Part shown: positions 1 through 11,110 of the stretch, piece by piece
Position numbering within the stretch: the stretch's first letter is position 1
How the letters are laid out: each line of letters opens with the position of its first letter
Assembly (NCBI GenBank): GCA_936440205.1
Contig: OW387135.1
Location: forward strand, 37,984,792-38,048,791
DNA: 64,000 bases
Source of the DNA: Lepidonotus clava
Taxonomy: Eukaryota; Annelida; Polychaeta; Phyllodocida; Polynoidae
Reading direction: 5' to 3'
Translations under genes and position numbers: made by a program
The notes under the pieces: model-generated
What the model saw: the letters and a program-made list of their open reading frames with translations, nothing else
Database searches by the model: none
What the model was told of the DNA's origin: nothing

Positions 1-30
1 AACATCATTCTTACTTTTCCCTTTTCAGAA

Positions 31-1173
31 ATGGCCGCATGCGTTTCCCCAATCGTCATCGCTCCCCGGCCGACGACCCCAGTAACGACCAGACAGCCGG
101 GTCAGATCGTCCGGCCGTGGGAGGACGTGCCGAGCCCTGTGACAAGCCCTGTGCCCAGCCCTGTACCAAGCCCAGGACCGAGCCCTGTGCCCAGCCCTAC
201 CCCTAGTCCAGTGCCGAGCCCAGCCCCCAGTGCCTGCTCGCCGTCTCCAGACACCACCTGCTCTCCCCTGCCGCCCACCCCTCCCGCCGGCCGGTGGGTG
301 GGTTGTTCGACCGAGGTGCTCAGTCAGCACGTGGCCTTCCTCCGGGCGGTGAGCCGGCAGCAGGCCGCCTGCCCCGGCGCCCGCCCCGACCCCTGGTTAA
401 CCCTGCTCGCCTCCTGCTACCTCCGGGAGGTGCAGCGCCTGGAGGCTCTCCGTGCGCGCGCCCTGCTCACCCACGCCGTCTCCCCGCGCCCTGGGGGCGA
501 GGCGCCGCTGCACCACACTACAGTGCACCACTACTACGACGCCGAGCGTCTCGTGCTGCTTCGACAGGCCAGCGACAGTCTGGCCGGCTACTCCTGCGTC
601 ACCGCCTCCTCCAGGGTGTCCGCTGCTGCTCCAGGGTCCGCCTTCTACTCCACGCACACCTCACCGACCGTTCCGATGACCTCATCGCCGACCGGGACCC
701 CAAGATCGTCGCCCATGACGCCGACGACGCCTCGCCCTGCCTACCTGAACCACTCCTACTCCAGTGCGGGGTCGAGCTGCTCGTCGCCCGACACCCCCCG
801 CACCTCGCCCGGCGTGCCCGCCGTCATGCAGCAGACGACGATTACCACCGCCCCCACAGCTGCCCGGCCCGCCGCCCGACGACTGGCCCAGCCCCAGGCC
901 CCGGGCGACGACTCGCCCGTCACCTGCCGCTCCAAGAGGCTGCTGAGCCGCACGGCCGTGCAGGTACTGGAGGACTGGTACCGCCACAACCAGCACCACC
1001 CCTACGCCGACGCCAGCCAGGTCAGCCAGCTCGCCACCGCCGGCGGCGGCATCTCCAGTGCGCAGGTCAGGAAGTGGCTGGCCAACCGGAGGACGCGCTC
1101 CCACAATACGACGGGGTACTTCCGGCAGTCGCTGCTCAAGACGCAAAGGAAAATCTCCATAAGCCAACAATAG
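31..1173 (+). CDS. Divergent TALE-class homeobox transcription factor, 3'-terminal coding exon
   Basis: Reads as a 380-residue DNA-binding transcription factor acting in the nucleus. A pyrimidine tract and CAG at 26-28 form a good splice acceptor, so this is probably the last exon. The Met at 31 (G at -3, G at +4) may be the start or internal, with more exons left of the window. Residues 33-70 are Pro-Ser-Pro repeats; 95-187 is predicted helical and unrecognised; 205-260 is Ser/Thr/Pro-rich. A homeodomain spans about 299-360: the loop between helices 1 and 2 carries the TALE signature (HHPYAD in place of PYP), and helix 3 reads RKWLANRRTR with the invariant Trp, Asn51 and Arg53. Odd points are Ala at position 50 (usually Ile, Gly in PBX), Leu49, and one extra residue in the turn before helix 3 compared with PBX and MEIS. 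Fast-evolving TALE genes of this kind are known in spiralians (SPILE group); that assignment is inference. Confidence 0.8.
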   Translation: MAACVSPIVIAPRPTTPVTTRQPGQIVRPWEDVPSPVTSPVPSPVPSPGPSPVPSPTPSPVPSPAPSACSPSPDTTCSPLPPTPPAGRWVGCSTEVLSQHVAFLRAVSRQQAACPGARPDPWLTLLASCYLREVQRLEALRARALLTHAVSPRPGGEAPLHHTTVHHYYDAERLVLLRQASDSLAGYSCVTASSRVSAAAPGSAFYSTHTSPTVPMTSSPTGTPRSSPMTPTTPRPAYLNHSYSSAGSSCSSPDTPRTSPGVPAVMQQTTITTAPTAARPAARRLAQPQAPGDDSPVTCRSKRLLSRTAVQVLEDWYRHNQHHPYADASQVSQLATAGGGISSAQVRKWLANRRTRSHNTTGYFRQSLLKTQRKISISQQ

Positions 1174-1337
1174 ACACACTTCATTGAATATAAAGACATT
1201 ATCAATTATCACTGTGAATAGTTTGAAAAGAAGGCGATATGACGAGTGTTGACCATGAACATTGTACATAGCTATTTGGTCAACCTGTATGAATGGAACA
1301 ATTGAATGGTTCTTTTGTGTACATAATTGGTGCTAAG

Positions 1338-1343
1338 AATAAA
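1338..1343 (+). terminator. Polyadenylation signal of the TALE homeobox gene
   Basis: AATAAA lies 165 bases after the stop codon and is followed about 20-30 bases later by a GT-rich stretch at 1364-1376, the usual arrangement for 3' end formation. It implies a 3' UTR of roughly 190 bases. Confidence 0.6.
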
Positions 1344-1698
1344 CTGCTATTCTATATATAAAACGTGTGTGTTTGCATTATCATTTTCCCATCATAGTAG
1401 GCCTATATGTTGTATTGCACGTGCAACGGTAATTCAAATAATATAGTAAGATATATTTAACATGATATCCTATCTCGGTTTCCGTTTAACAACATTATTT
1501 ACACAATAACAATTGTTATGGTGAAAAAAACTTTCTATATAAAAATTAGTTTCGATGTCAAGTTTATGGAGACTACATGCAAATTTTGTTGTTACGTTCA
1601 TGGTAAGGGTTATCTTAAGTTTAAAAAAAATTCACAACATGCACCTATGGATCAATCTCAAGTCAAAGGTCTACTCCATTTCTGATCAAAATTGGATG

Positions 1699-1869
1699 CA
1701 AAGATGCCATTTTTCCTACTTTTGTAGGATTTCCTACTTTTTAAAAGTTTTGGTGGTTTTGTGTCAGATGCCTATTTCTTAAGGTTACTTCCCTCCTAGT
1801 TTCTTCTAGAAAGAAAAGTAGGAAAAGTGTTTTCTACTTTTTCATCAGTTAGTGAGAGTGGCATCTCTG
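1699..1869. mobile_element. hAT-like non-autonomous element (MITE), 171 bp
   Basis: The left end starts CAAAGATGCCA and the right end, read on the other strand, starts CAGAGATGCCA, typical of hAT terminal inverted repeats. An exact 8-bp target duplication, ATTGGATG, flanks it at 1691-1698 and 1870-1877; 8 bp is the hAT length. Inside, TTTCCTACTTTT and its complement give further foldback structure. No coding capacity. The perfect duplication with a diverged inverted repeat suggests fairly recent insertion of an already heterogeneous family. Confidence 0.85.
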
Positions 1870-1883
1870 ATTGGATGGGTCAG

Positions 1884-1898
1884 CCACAAGGTGGCAGC
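1884..1898 (+). promoter_or_regulatory. CTCF-like core motif
   Basis: CCACAAGGTGGCAGC matches the bilaterian CTCF core consensus at 14 of 15 positions (mismatch at the fifth). It lies just right of the hAT element. By a rough count a match this good is expected about 0.5 times by chance in a window this size, so binding is only a possibility. Confidence 0.25.
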
Positions 1899-2860
1899 AC
1901 CGTCATGTTATCCGGTACTCCAGCTTAAAGTTTGTACTCCCAAGTAGGAAAGGAATAATAGCATATTCAGATTTTGGTGTCAGAGAGAATGTTATAAATT
2001 CCATGCAATATCAGTGATTGATCTAGAATTTTAAGAAGGGAGTGGGCGTGCCATTTGGATGATGAATAGGCCTATTAGTTTTGTGTTCTCAAATCAACCA
2101 GCCACTGCATAGACAAGGATTCATTAATCAGACCGATTTGAATTCATTTAGGCCTATACCCAAGGAAAACTCCATTCATATACGTTAATTACTTAAAAGT
2201 TCTTTTGCAAATACCTCCCTCGCATATATCATAATTATGAGAAATAGAATTTAATGTTAAAATAATGTCCTCCCCTTTATCATTTTTTAAAAAAAGGGCC
2301 TATTATAGTGGCTTGGACGAGCCGTTTGTTCAGAGCCGGGATTCAGAGTTAATAATAGTGTTATTCATCTTACAACATGTACTTGTATCGCATTTTTCTT
2401 AAAGGTACATTAAAACAAAAGACGATAACTTGTCTGATAATTAAGTAAGTTTTGCTTTCTGCGTTAACTTTGATTCAGCATTTTGAAAACACGACTAGAT
2501 TACCGGTCCTCTCCTCTGAAAAAGTCTATTTCCGGGAAGTGTTGGGTCTCGTCTGGTCGACACATAAATAAAAACAAGAAGGGAAAGAATACTAATATAG
2601 TATTACTAATAATCTTGAAATCATTTTGAAAGGCATGTCTAATGAGTAAAATGAATTTAAAAAAGTATCCTCCAATAAAACTTAAATAGGATAGGGCCTA
2701 TATAGGCCCTACCCCATTTACGTTCCTAGATAGACCCGATCCCTGTTCGAAAAACTTGGAACTAGCCTAATAATCATTTATCTTCCCATAAAAGTGTAAA
2801 AACAATCTCAGCCTATCTTTTTTATACGACTATGATTGTCACACCTTTAAATTACTTTGA
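1899..2860. other. AT-rich intergenic DNA, nothing recognised
   Basis: No ORF with coding character, no convincing splice-site pairs and no structured repeat beyond short A and T runs. Words of the TAGGCCTA type recur here, as they do across the whole noncoding part of the window. Confidence 0.6.
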
Positions 2861-3027
2861 AGTCAAGGTGTTGCGGCGACCACAGCCATACATCAAGGGT
2901 TTTCGCGTTTTGCCACCCTGCAAAAAGGAGCCAAACGTGAGAAAACGCTACCTGGGGCGTTCGCACCTTGTTGCTGCGACTTATATGTAGGTAATGTAGT
3001 TAGTTTCGCGCCTCCAGGTCCAGTCCA

Positions 3028-3064
3028 TATAAATAAGCCGGACCATGTCTAGGTAGCATCAGTT
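3028..3064 (+). promoter_or_regulatory. TATA box plus initiator core promoter
   Basis: A perfect TATAAATA at 3028-3035 is followed by TCAGTT at 3059-3064, an initiator whose A (3061) lies 33 bases from the TATA start, the canonical spacing. About 50 bases downstream is a strong splice donor, so the site is laid out like a promoter with a short first exon. The next gene on this strand is foxJ1, whose first visible coding exon begins with a splice acceptor at 11,054; a distal foxJ1 promoter is the simplest reading, but transcription is not shown. Confidence 0.5.
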
Positions 3065-3112
3065 CGCTTCGAACAACGTTAAGGACGCTCGAGACAGTAC
3101 TTTAGCAGAACA
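3061..3112 (+). other. Candidate noncoding first exon (possibly foxJ1 5' UTR)
   Basis: Runs from the initiator A at 3061 to a donor ACA|GTAAGTT at 3112/3113. It contains no ATG, as expected for untranslated leader. The link to the acceptor in front of foxJ1 is inferred from strand and order only. Confidence 0.35.
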
Positions 3113-4231
3113 GTAAGTTGGAACTTGATTCTTTTGAACATGCTACCCACATTATAATATGTTTATATTTCTTCAGAGTAGCTCCATATAAATACTTTTT
3201 GCTTTGAAGAAATCGCAATGTCCATAAAAGAAACTTTTTTTTTTTTCAAAGATGAAATTTCTACATGAATGAATTAGGGGTCAATTTTTCAATTTTAATG
3301 TTAAAAGAAATGAATATAAAAAAAAAGTACGGTAGGCTTTTCAATTATTTAGGGGGGGGGGTATATGGGTCTACAGGCCTATATAGCCTATATATGCATA
3401 TATTTTCAATCATTTCTTAATTCCATGACCCATTATGAGTGGTCAGAATGAAATAATTGAATAACTTTGGAAATCTCAAGGCCTAACCATGCAGTGTTTA
3501 TCTGTTAGGGCCTATCAATAATAGCCTACAAAGCTGGTGCTTAGACAGATAATCCTAACAAATAGTTAGAGTGCTCTCGACCTTACAATCCAAAACACCC
3601 ACTTTAGTTTGTCATGAAGTTGCTACCTTCCATACAAATAAGGTAGACGTCACCCGTGACCAACAATCCAATTGCCCCTACCAGTTGTGGACAGGGCCAC
3701 CAAACAGTGACAAATTGTTTACATCCGCCGCGGGAAACTCTCCAGCGTGTTCTCGGTGACCATATCTGTGGTCGGAGAGTGCGGCCGGCTCGACCAATCA
3801 GAAGCCGCGTTACTTGGTTGTTTACACGGGTTGACATTGTTGCCAGGTTCACCGCATCATTCATTACCGCCGACGGGAGGGGTCCAACTACCAGTCGGCA
3901 AACTTGGGCTTCTTCTGTCCTATCCATGTTCTATCAACGTGTGAAGAGTATTCTTCTAAAAGGACATCCAATGGGACATCTTAGTATTTCTTAGATGACT
4001 GTTGGTACAGTTGAACAACAGTAAACCTAAACAAGAAGCAACGTTCTAACTTCAAGCCAATCAAGGTCCGCTGGCAGTGATTGCATTTTGCAGTGTGCAC
4101 GTGTTTTCCAAGGACCACGCCCCCTCATCATAACCGTGCATCTATAATCATCTGTTTGACTGCAAAGTTTTCTAATGAGAGCCCGTGAAGGGATTTATTT
4201 CACTGTGCACATATTCTCTCTTGGGAATCAG
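3113..4231. other. Noncoding DNA with a GC-richer stretch
   Basis: 3,600-3,930 is GC-richer and open in several frames, but the translations have no recognisable domain. A CCACGCCCC GC-box (KLF/Sp type) lies near 4,115-4,123. A run of ten G lies near 3,351-3,360. No gene called. Confidence 0.4.
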
Positions 4232-4328
4232 GACACTCGGACATAACAGTTACTGTAGACCTCCACGGACATGCTTATCAGTTTGACACCAAGATAGCGT
4301 TACTCGTCATTACGATAGGAAACAGGAG
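4232..4328 (+). other. Candidate noncoding internal exon
   Basis: A pyrimidine-rich stretch ends in CAG at 4229-4231, and 97 bases later GGAG|GTGAGTC is a near-perfect donor. The segment has only a short upstream ORF beginning MLISLTPR. It could be a second 5' UTR exon between the 3,061 promoter and foxJ1, or part of a noncoding RNA. RNA evidence would decide. Confidence 0.25.
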
Positions 4329-4461
4329 GTGAGTCTCGACTCGTTTTTGAGGGAGTTTTGTTTTGGGGCTTTGATGTTCTGTCTGTTTCTTTTCGGAGTT
4401 TGGAATGCCCACGATTAATGATTCTATCGATAGCTTCAAAAAAGTTTTCATTTATTAATGC

Positions 4462-4620
4462 CAGTGGCAGACTTAGAGGTGCATCCCTATTAGACTACAT
4501 TGGACCATTGGATGATTGGTCAAAATCGAAATATTACTGCTATTTTTATGTAAAATTCTCGGACCCATAGGCTCATATTGAAATTTTTACAATAGCCTGC
4601 ACTTTCAGGATCCGCCCCTG
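4462..4620. mobile_element. Degenerate hAT-like terminal-repeat element
   Basis: Left end CAGTGGCAGACTTAG and right end GGATCCGCCCCTG are inverted relatives of the CAGGGGCGGATCC terminus common in invertebrate hAT elements. A single left-end-like copy, CAGGGGCGGATCCAG, also lies at 5884-5898. No target duplication is visible, so this is old or misdelimited. Confidence 0.35.
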
Positions 4621-4628
4621 TTTTACAA

Positions 4629-7600
4629 GTTATAATATAGATCTAATGCCAGTCCGTCATCCTCAAAGACAAAGATGACGTACGTTAGGGCCTACTCAGC
4701 TACTGAGCACTTTAATAGCCCTAATAGATGTAGGGATTAAGTACACTCTTCTTCTTTTAACCATAACTATAGACAAGCACATGTAGATTTATATGTAGCA
4801 TACATGTAACCGATAGTTTCCTGGAATGATCAAGTGACTGCAGTTAAGGCCCCACCCAGACCGGGTGAAAGATGACCCATGGGTCGGTCGGTCTAGCATA
4901 GAGCCCCCTGCGGCTTTATCAGGTTACATGGTCGCCTACATGTAGAATGTGTAGCTCTTGTTGGCAAATAACCGAGTGGCCTATTCAAGAACGATCACTC
5001 CCTTTTTACGAATATATATGATTCAACATAATGCATCTTTAATTAATCAGTTGAAGTACATGGATCTACCTTTTGTCATGCACAAACTAACATTCGGAGG
5101 TAATAAAGAGAAATAATAGAGAGTCAGTCATGCGCGGATCATAATTAACTAGTGGACATGCAGATCAAGCAAAATTAATGTATGAGAAGGCCTATTGTTA
5201 GTATGCCTAAAGATCCCCCACAACTACATGCGAAAGTTTCATCTATTAAGTGGAAGTTCCACTGGAGAAATCTGTTCCCATATAGCCTACTGTCCAGGCC
5301 TACTGCAGTTTGGTTGTGGTTTGATTTTTCAATACCGTTACCTGGGTGGTGGTTGAATGGAGACTATTGCATAATGGTTAACACCTTGCACTATTTGGCA
5401 AAACTGATCGTGTATTGGCATTCAATGTCAATCATGTTCTTTCTCAGTTTTATCTCTTTTGAGTTACAAACTAACAGGGGGAACTCTGAAATCTATATAT
5501 ATTATTTTCCCCTCCACAGTCATGCAGACTAAGTGTAAAAATCATTATTTGAAGGTCTAGGAGGACCGTTCTAGATTCGGGGAAGTATAAATTTGCGTTG
5601 ACAATTCCATCATAATTCCCTCCTGAACGAGAGCACGTTGTCCGAATAGATTTTTGATTTTCAGACATGTTCTCACAGATATACTCATTTATGACACTCA
5701 GTCAAGTAGAATTAGCCGCCCTGTAAGTGGTTATCACCAGCAAATGGGGCCACGCTGAGTGTTATATACTAGTATATTGGTACTCACTCCCGTCACTCAT
5801 GAGTATGATACATTCAAGCTGGACGTTGATAATACCGGTCCTGGTCCTGGTGTTCAGACACTATCGACATGCAGTAGGTTTACAGGGGCGGATCCAGATA
5901 TTTTTTTTAAAAAGGGGATTGGCCTGCGGGTCCTAGAATTTCCAGTACAAGCAAAGATACGTTATTGTTTGGTTTAACAATATCATGTGTATTTTATAAT
6001 CATTCGAACTACATTTCTATAACATTTCATAAATGACCGATAAATCATGAACGTATTAAAGAGAATTGTCCTAGCTAAAATCTTTTTAAAATCTCAAAAG
6101 CCATCCAATTAAAATGTTATAATGTTGCAGTAAATCAATGCATCACGTGAGTATGCTAGATATTAGCATGTATATGGCTCTTACATTTAAGAAGTGAATA
6201 GACTTGGCTTGGTGTACTAGGTGTCTTGCCAAACGTAGGCTTTGCTTGTGGCACTGTGCAAACACGCCAAGGTCAAAGTATGATTGGAGGTATTAGAGCT
6301 GTCTGTCTCGGCCGTCGATATTCCATATAAATTAGGCAAATTGACTCCCGACAGAAAATAATCATCCGACCATTATTAAAAATTACAATTCCCGCTTAGT
6401 GAAAATCGCCACCCCCTCTAACATAAAGGCCCCTATATTACTCAAATCTAAATCAGTCGCCTTTTTATTATATCAAAGTTGATGATCTTGCCTCTCCTTT
6501 TAAAAATCCCTTTTTGGACATCATGTCCGAACAGGTCCAGAATCGCACATATAGAAATGCCGGCGTGGCCGGCACACTTTTATAAATTAAGGAAATGAAA
6601 AGGACCCAATATCCAACCCATTTAACCCTCTTTCTTTTGATAAACGCTAATTCAGCCTATAGTTGGAGAGCATTCGGCCCGACGGATTGCAATCGCATTT
6701 ATAACAAGCAATTCACTAATCCCAAATGCTAATCTCTTCACTGCCCCGCTATGATTCGTGAAAAAGCTCCTGCAGTGAGCTATTATCCAAGTCATTTTCT
6801 TGGTGCCTTGTCTTAGAAATAGTCCGGTTATGCGCTTAGCGAACGGATACCGAACAAATATTTGGGAGCTTGGCCACCGTCCAGTCGCGCCACGTATGCA
6901 CACGTACGGCTCTGGGTGCAATACTCATACATGTACATGTACATGGATGCGTATACCTATACACCTAATGACCTGCTTTATTATAATTGCGCTTGGCGCC
7001 AACAGAATGTATAGCACGCAATAATGAACATTTCCACTGATTAGCTATAGCATGTTAGACTTGTTTTCGGCGATGCAGTTCAAAGCAGCTAGGTATTTTA
7101 AAGAAGTTAAGGCACGCCTACTCTCATCTTCCCGCCTTACTCATAGGGCCCACATTGACGTGTATAAAGGGTCGTCCTTGAAAACATGTTAATGGGTCCT
7201 TGGGGTAAGGCGGGAAGACCGGCCGGGGCCGGAGGACGTGTCGGCCGACTGGCGCGCTCCTCCAGGGAGGGAGGACGGGCTCGGACGTGTTTCCCGCCCA
7301 CACGGCGCCCTCATCCCGCTCCCTCCAGGCTCGCCATGCACCTACCTCCAGGGCAGGATGGGCGTCCCCGATAAAACCATGAGTATTCATGGTTTAGCTT
7401 TCTAATCTAATGTATTGTTCATAGATATTATGGACAGATTTGAAGTTAGTCATTTAACCAAATTAGACAATAATGTAATATTCCCGATGCATTTTCAAAA
7501 TGGGGGCGGCCTTAATTAAATAGGTTTGATACAAAGATTTCAGTTGAGCGACACCGCATCCCCCCCCCCCCCCCCTGATTAAGAGAAAAGCGAGAGGGCC

Positions 7601-7690
7601 TTACAATTAAGGACTTCAATAAGTTTATAAAGGTCAATGCCTATGCCGTTTGTAATCGTATTGGGGAAGCTAATTACCCCCTGACCTATA
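4629..7690. other. Intergenic DNA left of foxJ1
   Basis: Mostly AT-rich and without supported genes. The half terminus at 5884-5898 is the only transposon trace seen. 7,190-7,380 is GC-rich (Sp-like G/C runs) and a 15-base C run lies at about 7,560-7,574. These may be regulatory, but nothing coding is supported. Confidence 0.5.
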
Positions 7691-8530
7691 GGGTTATTGA
7701 AAACGAAATGCACTGCGGCGCCGCGCCGCCTTACGTGGACGTGGGAAGAGAGGGGAAATAGAAGGTAGGAATCATGTCCACGAGTTAGGAATCATGTCCA
7801 CAAGGGCTGCAGGCGACATGCCCTCTGCCTGATTATAGTGATGGTCATCAAGGCGGGCCGACGACCAGAATAAATAGGCTCAGTCCCGCCTGAGGAGGCA
7901 GCCAGGCCTAGGACGGGCTGGGCTAATCTTTACCTGGCAAGGGAATTAGGCAAAGGAGGTGCCCTCCTGATGGTGGGGGGAGGGTGGGGGGAAGGCGGGG
8001 GGTGCTAGTATGGAGTTCTCAGTCCATACCTGTCCCAGTACATTGACTTGTGACAAACACCCGCCCACCCCAGTACTGACCCCCTCGTCGGCGGCTTACG
8101 ACCCGCGGCTCACTGACTCAGGGCACAGGTGGGCACTTACTGCGGGCGGGGGGCTCTCCCAGCGGGCTGGAGGTGGCACTGGGCAGGGCCTACAAGAGCT
8201 GAGGCAGGCCTACAGGAGCAGTGGTACCTGGCTCATTACCTGGCCAGGAGCGTTCGGGAGCGGAACGGGCTGGTGACTCCTCTACTTCTCCTATACGACT
8301 CCTACCTCACCTCACTGCATGCATCCGTCCACCTTCCGTCCACCGACACACTCACTTTTACTTTCACCACCTTCATTGCACGGATTGCGGTCAAGTCTGT
8401 CTTCAGATATTTGAACGCCACCATCTACTCCGGACCTTCTCTCGTAGCCCCACCGTCGCCGATCTGCGACCTCAGGTACATACACGAATCGGGACATTGC
8501 CGTACACTTTACACGATTGTTTACATAGTT
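7691..8530. other. GC-rich block of uncertain nature
   Basis: In this AT-rich locus, high GC otherwise marks exons. The plus strand is open for 136 codons at 8129-8539 and 88 codons at 8010-8276, and a short stretch there reads like amphipathic helix, but I recognise no domain and see no clear splice sites. A 20-bp unit containing GGAATCATGTCCAC is repeated twice at 7766-7805. It may be a foxJ1 enhancer, an unrecognised exon, or a gene relic. Confidence 0.3.
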
Positions 8531-11054
8531 AAATATTAGTAATGAAGCCGAGTATATTGTTTATTGGCAATCGAAATTGATTAGCCCAGTGCCCAACGAC
8601 TAAGATTGTGATCGATAGCCTATACATGTATACGGCATCAAAAACATTTTTTTGCGGGGTATACTGTGTGCTCTGTCACTCAGCTATGTACAGGACAATC
8701 TTTTAATGGATTTTATGAACTTCAGTTTGACGAAGGCCTATGCGTTATTTCATAGTTTGGTTATAATATTCACAGCATTGCATGTCAAGCGTTGTCTTAA
8801 GACTCATCTAAATCTGAAAGTCAGGGATTGTGAAACGCGTCTTTATTTGGACTTTGTTGTTGTTGTTTTTTGTATTCAGCTAAATCGGTAATTTCACAAT
8901 ATCCACATACAAATCTGAAAAGAAACAGCTATCACTTATTTACCAGAAAATGTCAATTTTTGATCACCTTGATAGGTTTGGAAATTTCCAGTTTGGCCCC
9001 TACCCAATAGGTCAGAGGTCATCAGTCCCAAACGTGATTGAACCTATTCACCGCCCAGCTTTCGCACCGCCACCGCGCCCATAGAGCGGCACGGGGAGTT
9101 CTACCGTCATAAGTCCCCTACTCTTTTTTTTAAGTACTACTCTTCATATCCCATAGAGATGAAAGAAAACGTCTTTCTTTTAAAACACGCGAGTAGATAT
9201 TCCAAAGAATCCACGGTATCTTGATGGCAAAGATAAGTGTTTTGTATGAGAAGCTCAATCACAGCGCGCTATTACTATGATCAGATTCTCAAATATAAAG
9301 ATACAAATACATGGCCGGGGGTACCCGAGTTGTTATGTTTTGGTCATTGGGCACGAATTAAGATCTGGAAGGGAGGAAATATATAAATACGAAACATGAA
9401 TGCGTGCATAAGCTGTTTCTAGCTCAATCACAGAGCTATAGGACCTATATTATTTATTTTCTGTGTCCGGCGTTATCAGGAGGAGCAGGGTCAATCACAC
9501 AGCTCAGCTTTCTCATGGGAAAGTAAATCTCAAAGATGATCTTGTACTGATGTATCTTTATTGATAGCATCGTATTTACATGTTTCTGTGAGTAGATGTA
9601 GAGCTGTGATATGGAGCTTGTTATGTACACGTCCGTCATAGATATGTCATGTACCTGTCTGACCCACTGACAGATTAGCCCGCCCCCCCTCCCTCCCCCC
9701 ACTATCACCTGACCATGCATAGCCAGTGCTCTAGGTGCCCAGCTTTTACCTCCCTAACTGCTCTAGATAGGACGAGAGAGGACCTGAGTGGACGTGATCT
9801 GACATAATCAGGTTCCCCAGGTCAGATAGTGGCGGTCGATTAGGCCCTCCATGTGGTATGGCTCTATTTGGAATATTTTGGTAACCTATAAGTCATTCGG
9901 GGCGATTTTATGTAGGTTCAATTGTCATTAATGACAATGTCAAACACTTACATTATTTTCATTCATGTGAGTCAATCTATAAGCAACGCTCTAAATATGA
10001 TCATTCTATTTGCATGTAGCCTATATCATAATTAAAGGCCTACAAAATAATTCTTTAAAATGGTCACCTTTCTTAATGGTCGTATTGTATTCATTAATGG
10101 GGAGACACGCATATAAGGCACCAAATTGCACCTGCGACATAAACAACAAACTATTTGAGAGGTAAGGTTTTATTCCGCCGCCCGGTACTTAATGAGACAT
10201 CAAACATTAACGGGACCGGCTGGTCGCCGACATGTTGATTTGCCGCCCTCACGGCTTTCACAGGCCGGCCGGCAACCAGCAGGCCCGGTAAAGTCCGGCT
10301 TAACTCTTCTCACCCAGAATAAGACTGTAAAAGCCGAAATGTATTCCAACAGAATAAACAACTCATTACATTACGTGATGGACCCGACGCAATACAGAAT
10401 GTTTAATTTCGGTATAGTTTTTCTCTTTCACTCCAATGATATAATCATATCGTCGGCGATGTGTGTTGAATAACAGGTGGGATGGAATGGGACAAGAGTT
10501 GAGCATTACTCAATGATTAATTCCACTCGCACTGCTCAAGCTGGCGGTGCGAATGCCGTGAGCCAGCATGATTGAGCAGGTATATGGGAATGCGCGCACT
10601 ACCCGCGGTATACATTGTACTCATGTTAAAGTGGTGAGAGCGTGCAGTTATTAGGAGGGAAAGCCGTAACTCCATAATAACCCACATACGTCAGGGAGGC
10701 GGGTAGCGGGGCCTAATATTAAGCGGGGATCGATGCAGGGGACGTGTTGCCTCTTGTAGCCGGCCTATATTCTGGCCTCGCGCCAATCGGCTACGTGCAT
10801 AGCTCCCTTGGCGGACCCACAGCTATTCCTCCATGCAAGTTGTAATCAACTTGAAACAACGACTTCCAAGAGGTGCATTGGAATCTTAACTTAATTTTCA
10901 CATATGTACTATCTAGTCGGACATCCAGTATAACATCAATTATACAGCGTCAGTTTGTTTTCATTTGCAGACTATATGTTATGTTCTACCTATTTCGCGA
11001 TTTATGTTGTGCATTGGACTTTGTTAACCATCGGTATTTTTCTTGTCTTTCCAG
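8531..11054. other. Intergenic DNA and proximal upstream region of foxJ1
   Basis: No gene supported. 10,190-10,330 and 10,540-10,830 are GC-richer; the latter has a CCAAT box on the plus strand (about 10,783) and CpG-rich stretches, so an alternative proximal foxJ1 promoter is possible. The segment ends in a strong pyrimidine tract and CAG acceptor at 11,054. Confidence 0.4.
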
Positions 11055-11110
11055 ACGTGACCCGTCTTAACACCAATCATCTTAGCCAGGTAACCACCCC
11101 CGATACTTCT

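Noticed and set aside
294-1269. Long ORFs in the third plus frame and on the minus strand over the homeobox exon
   Set aside because: Shadows of the GC-rich homeobox reading frame; no recognisable product.
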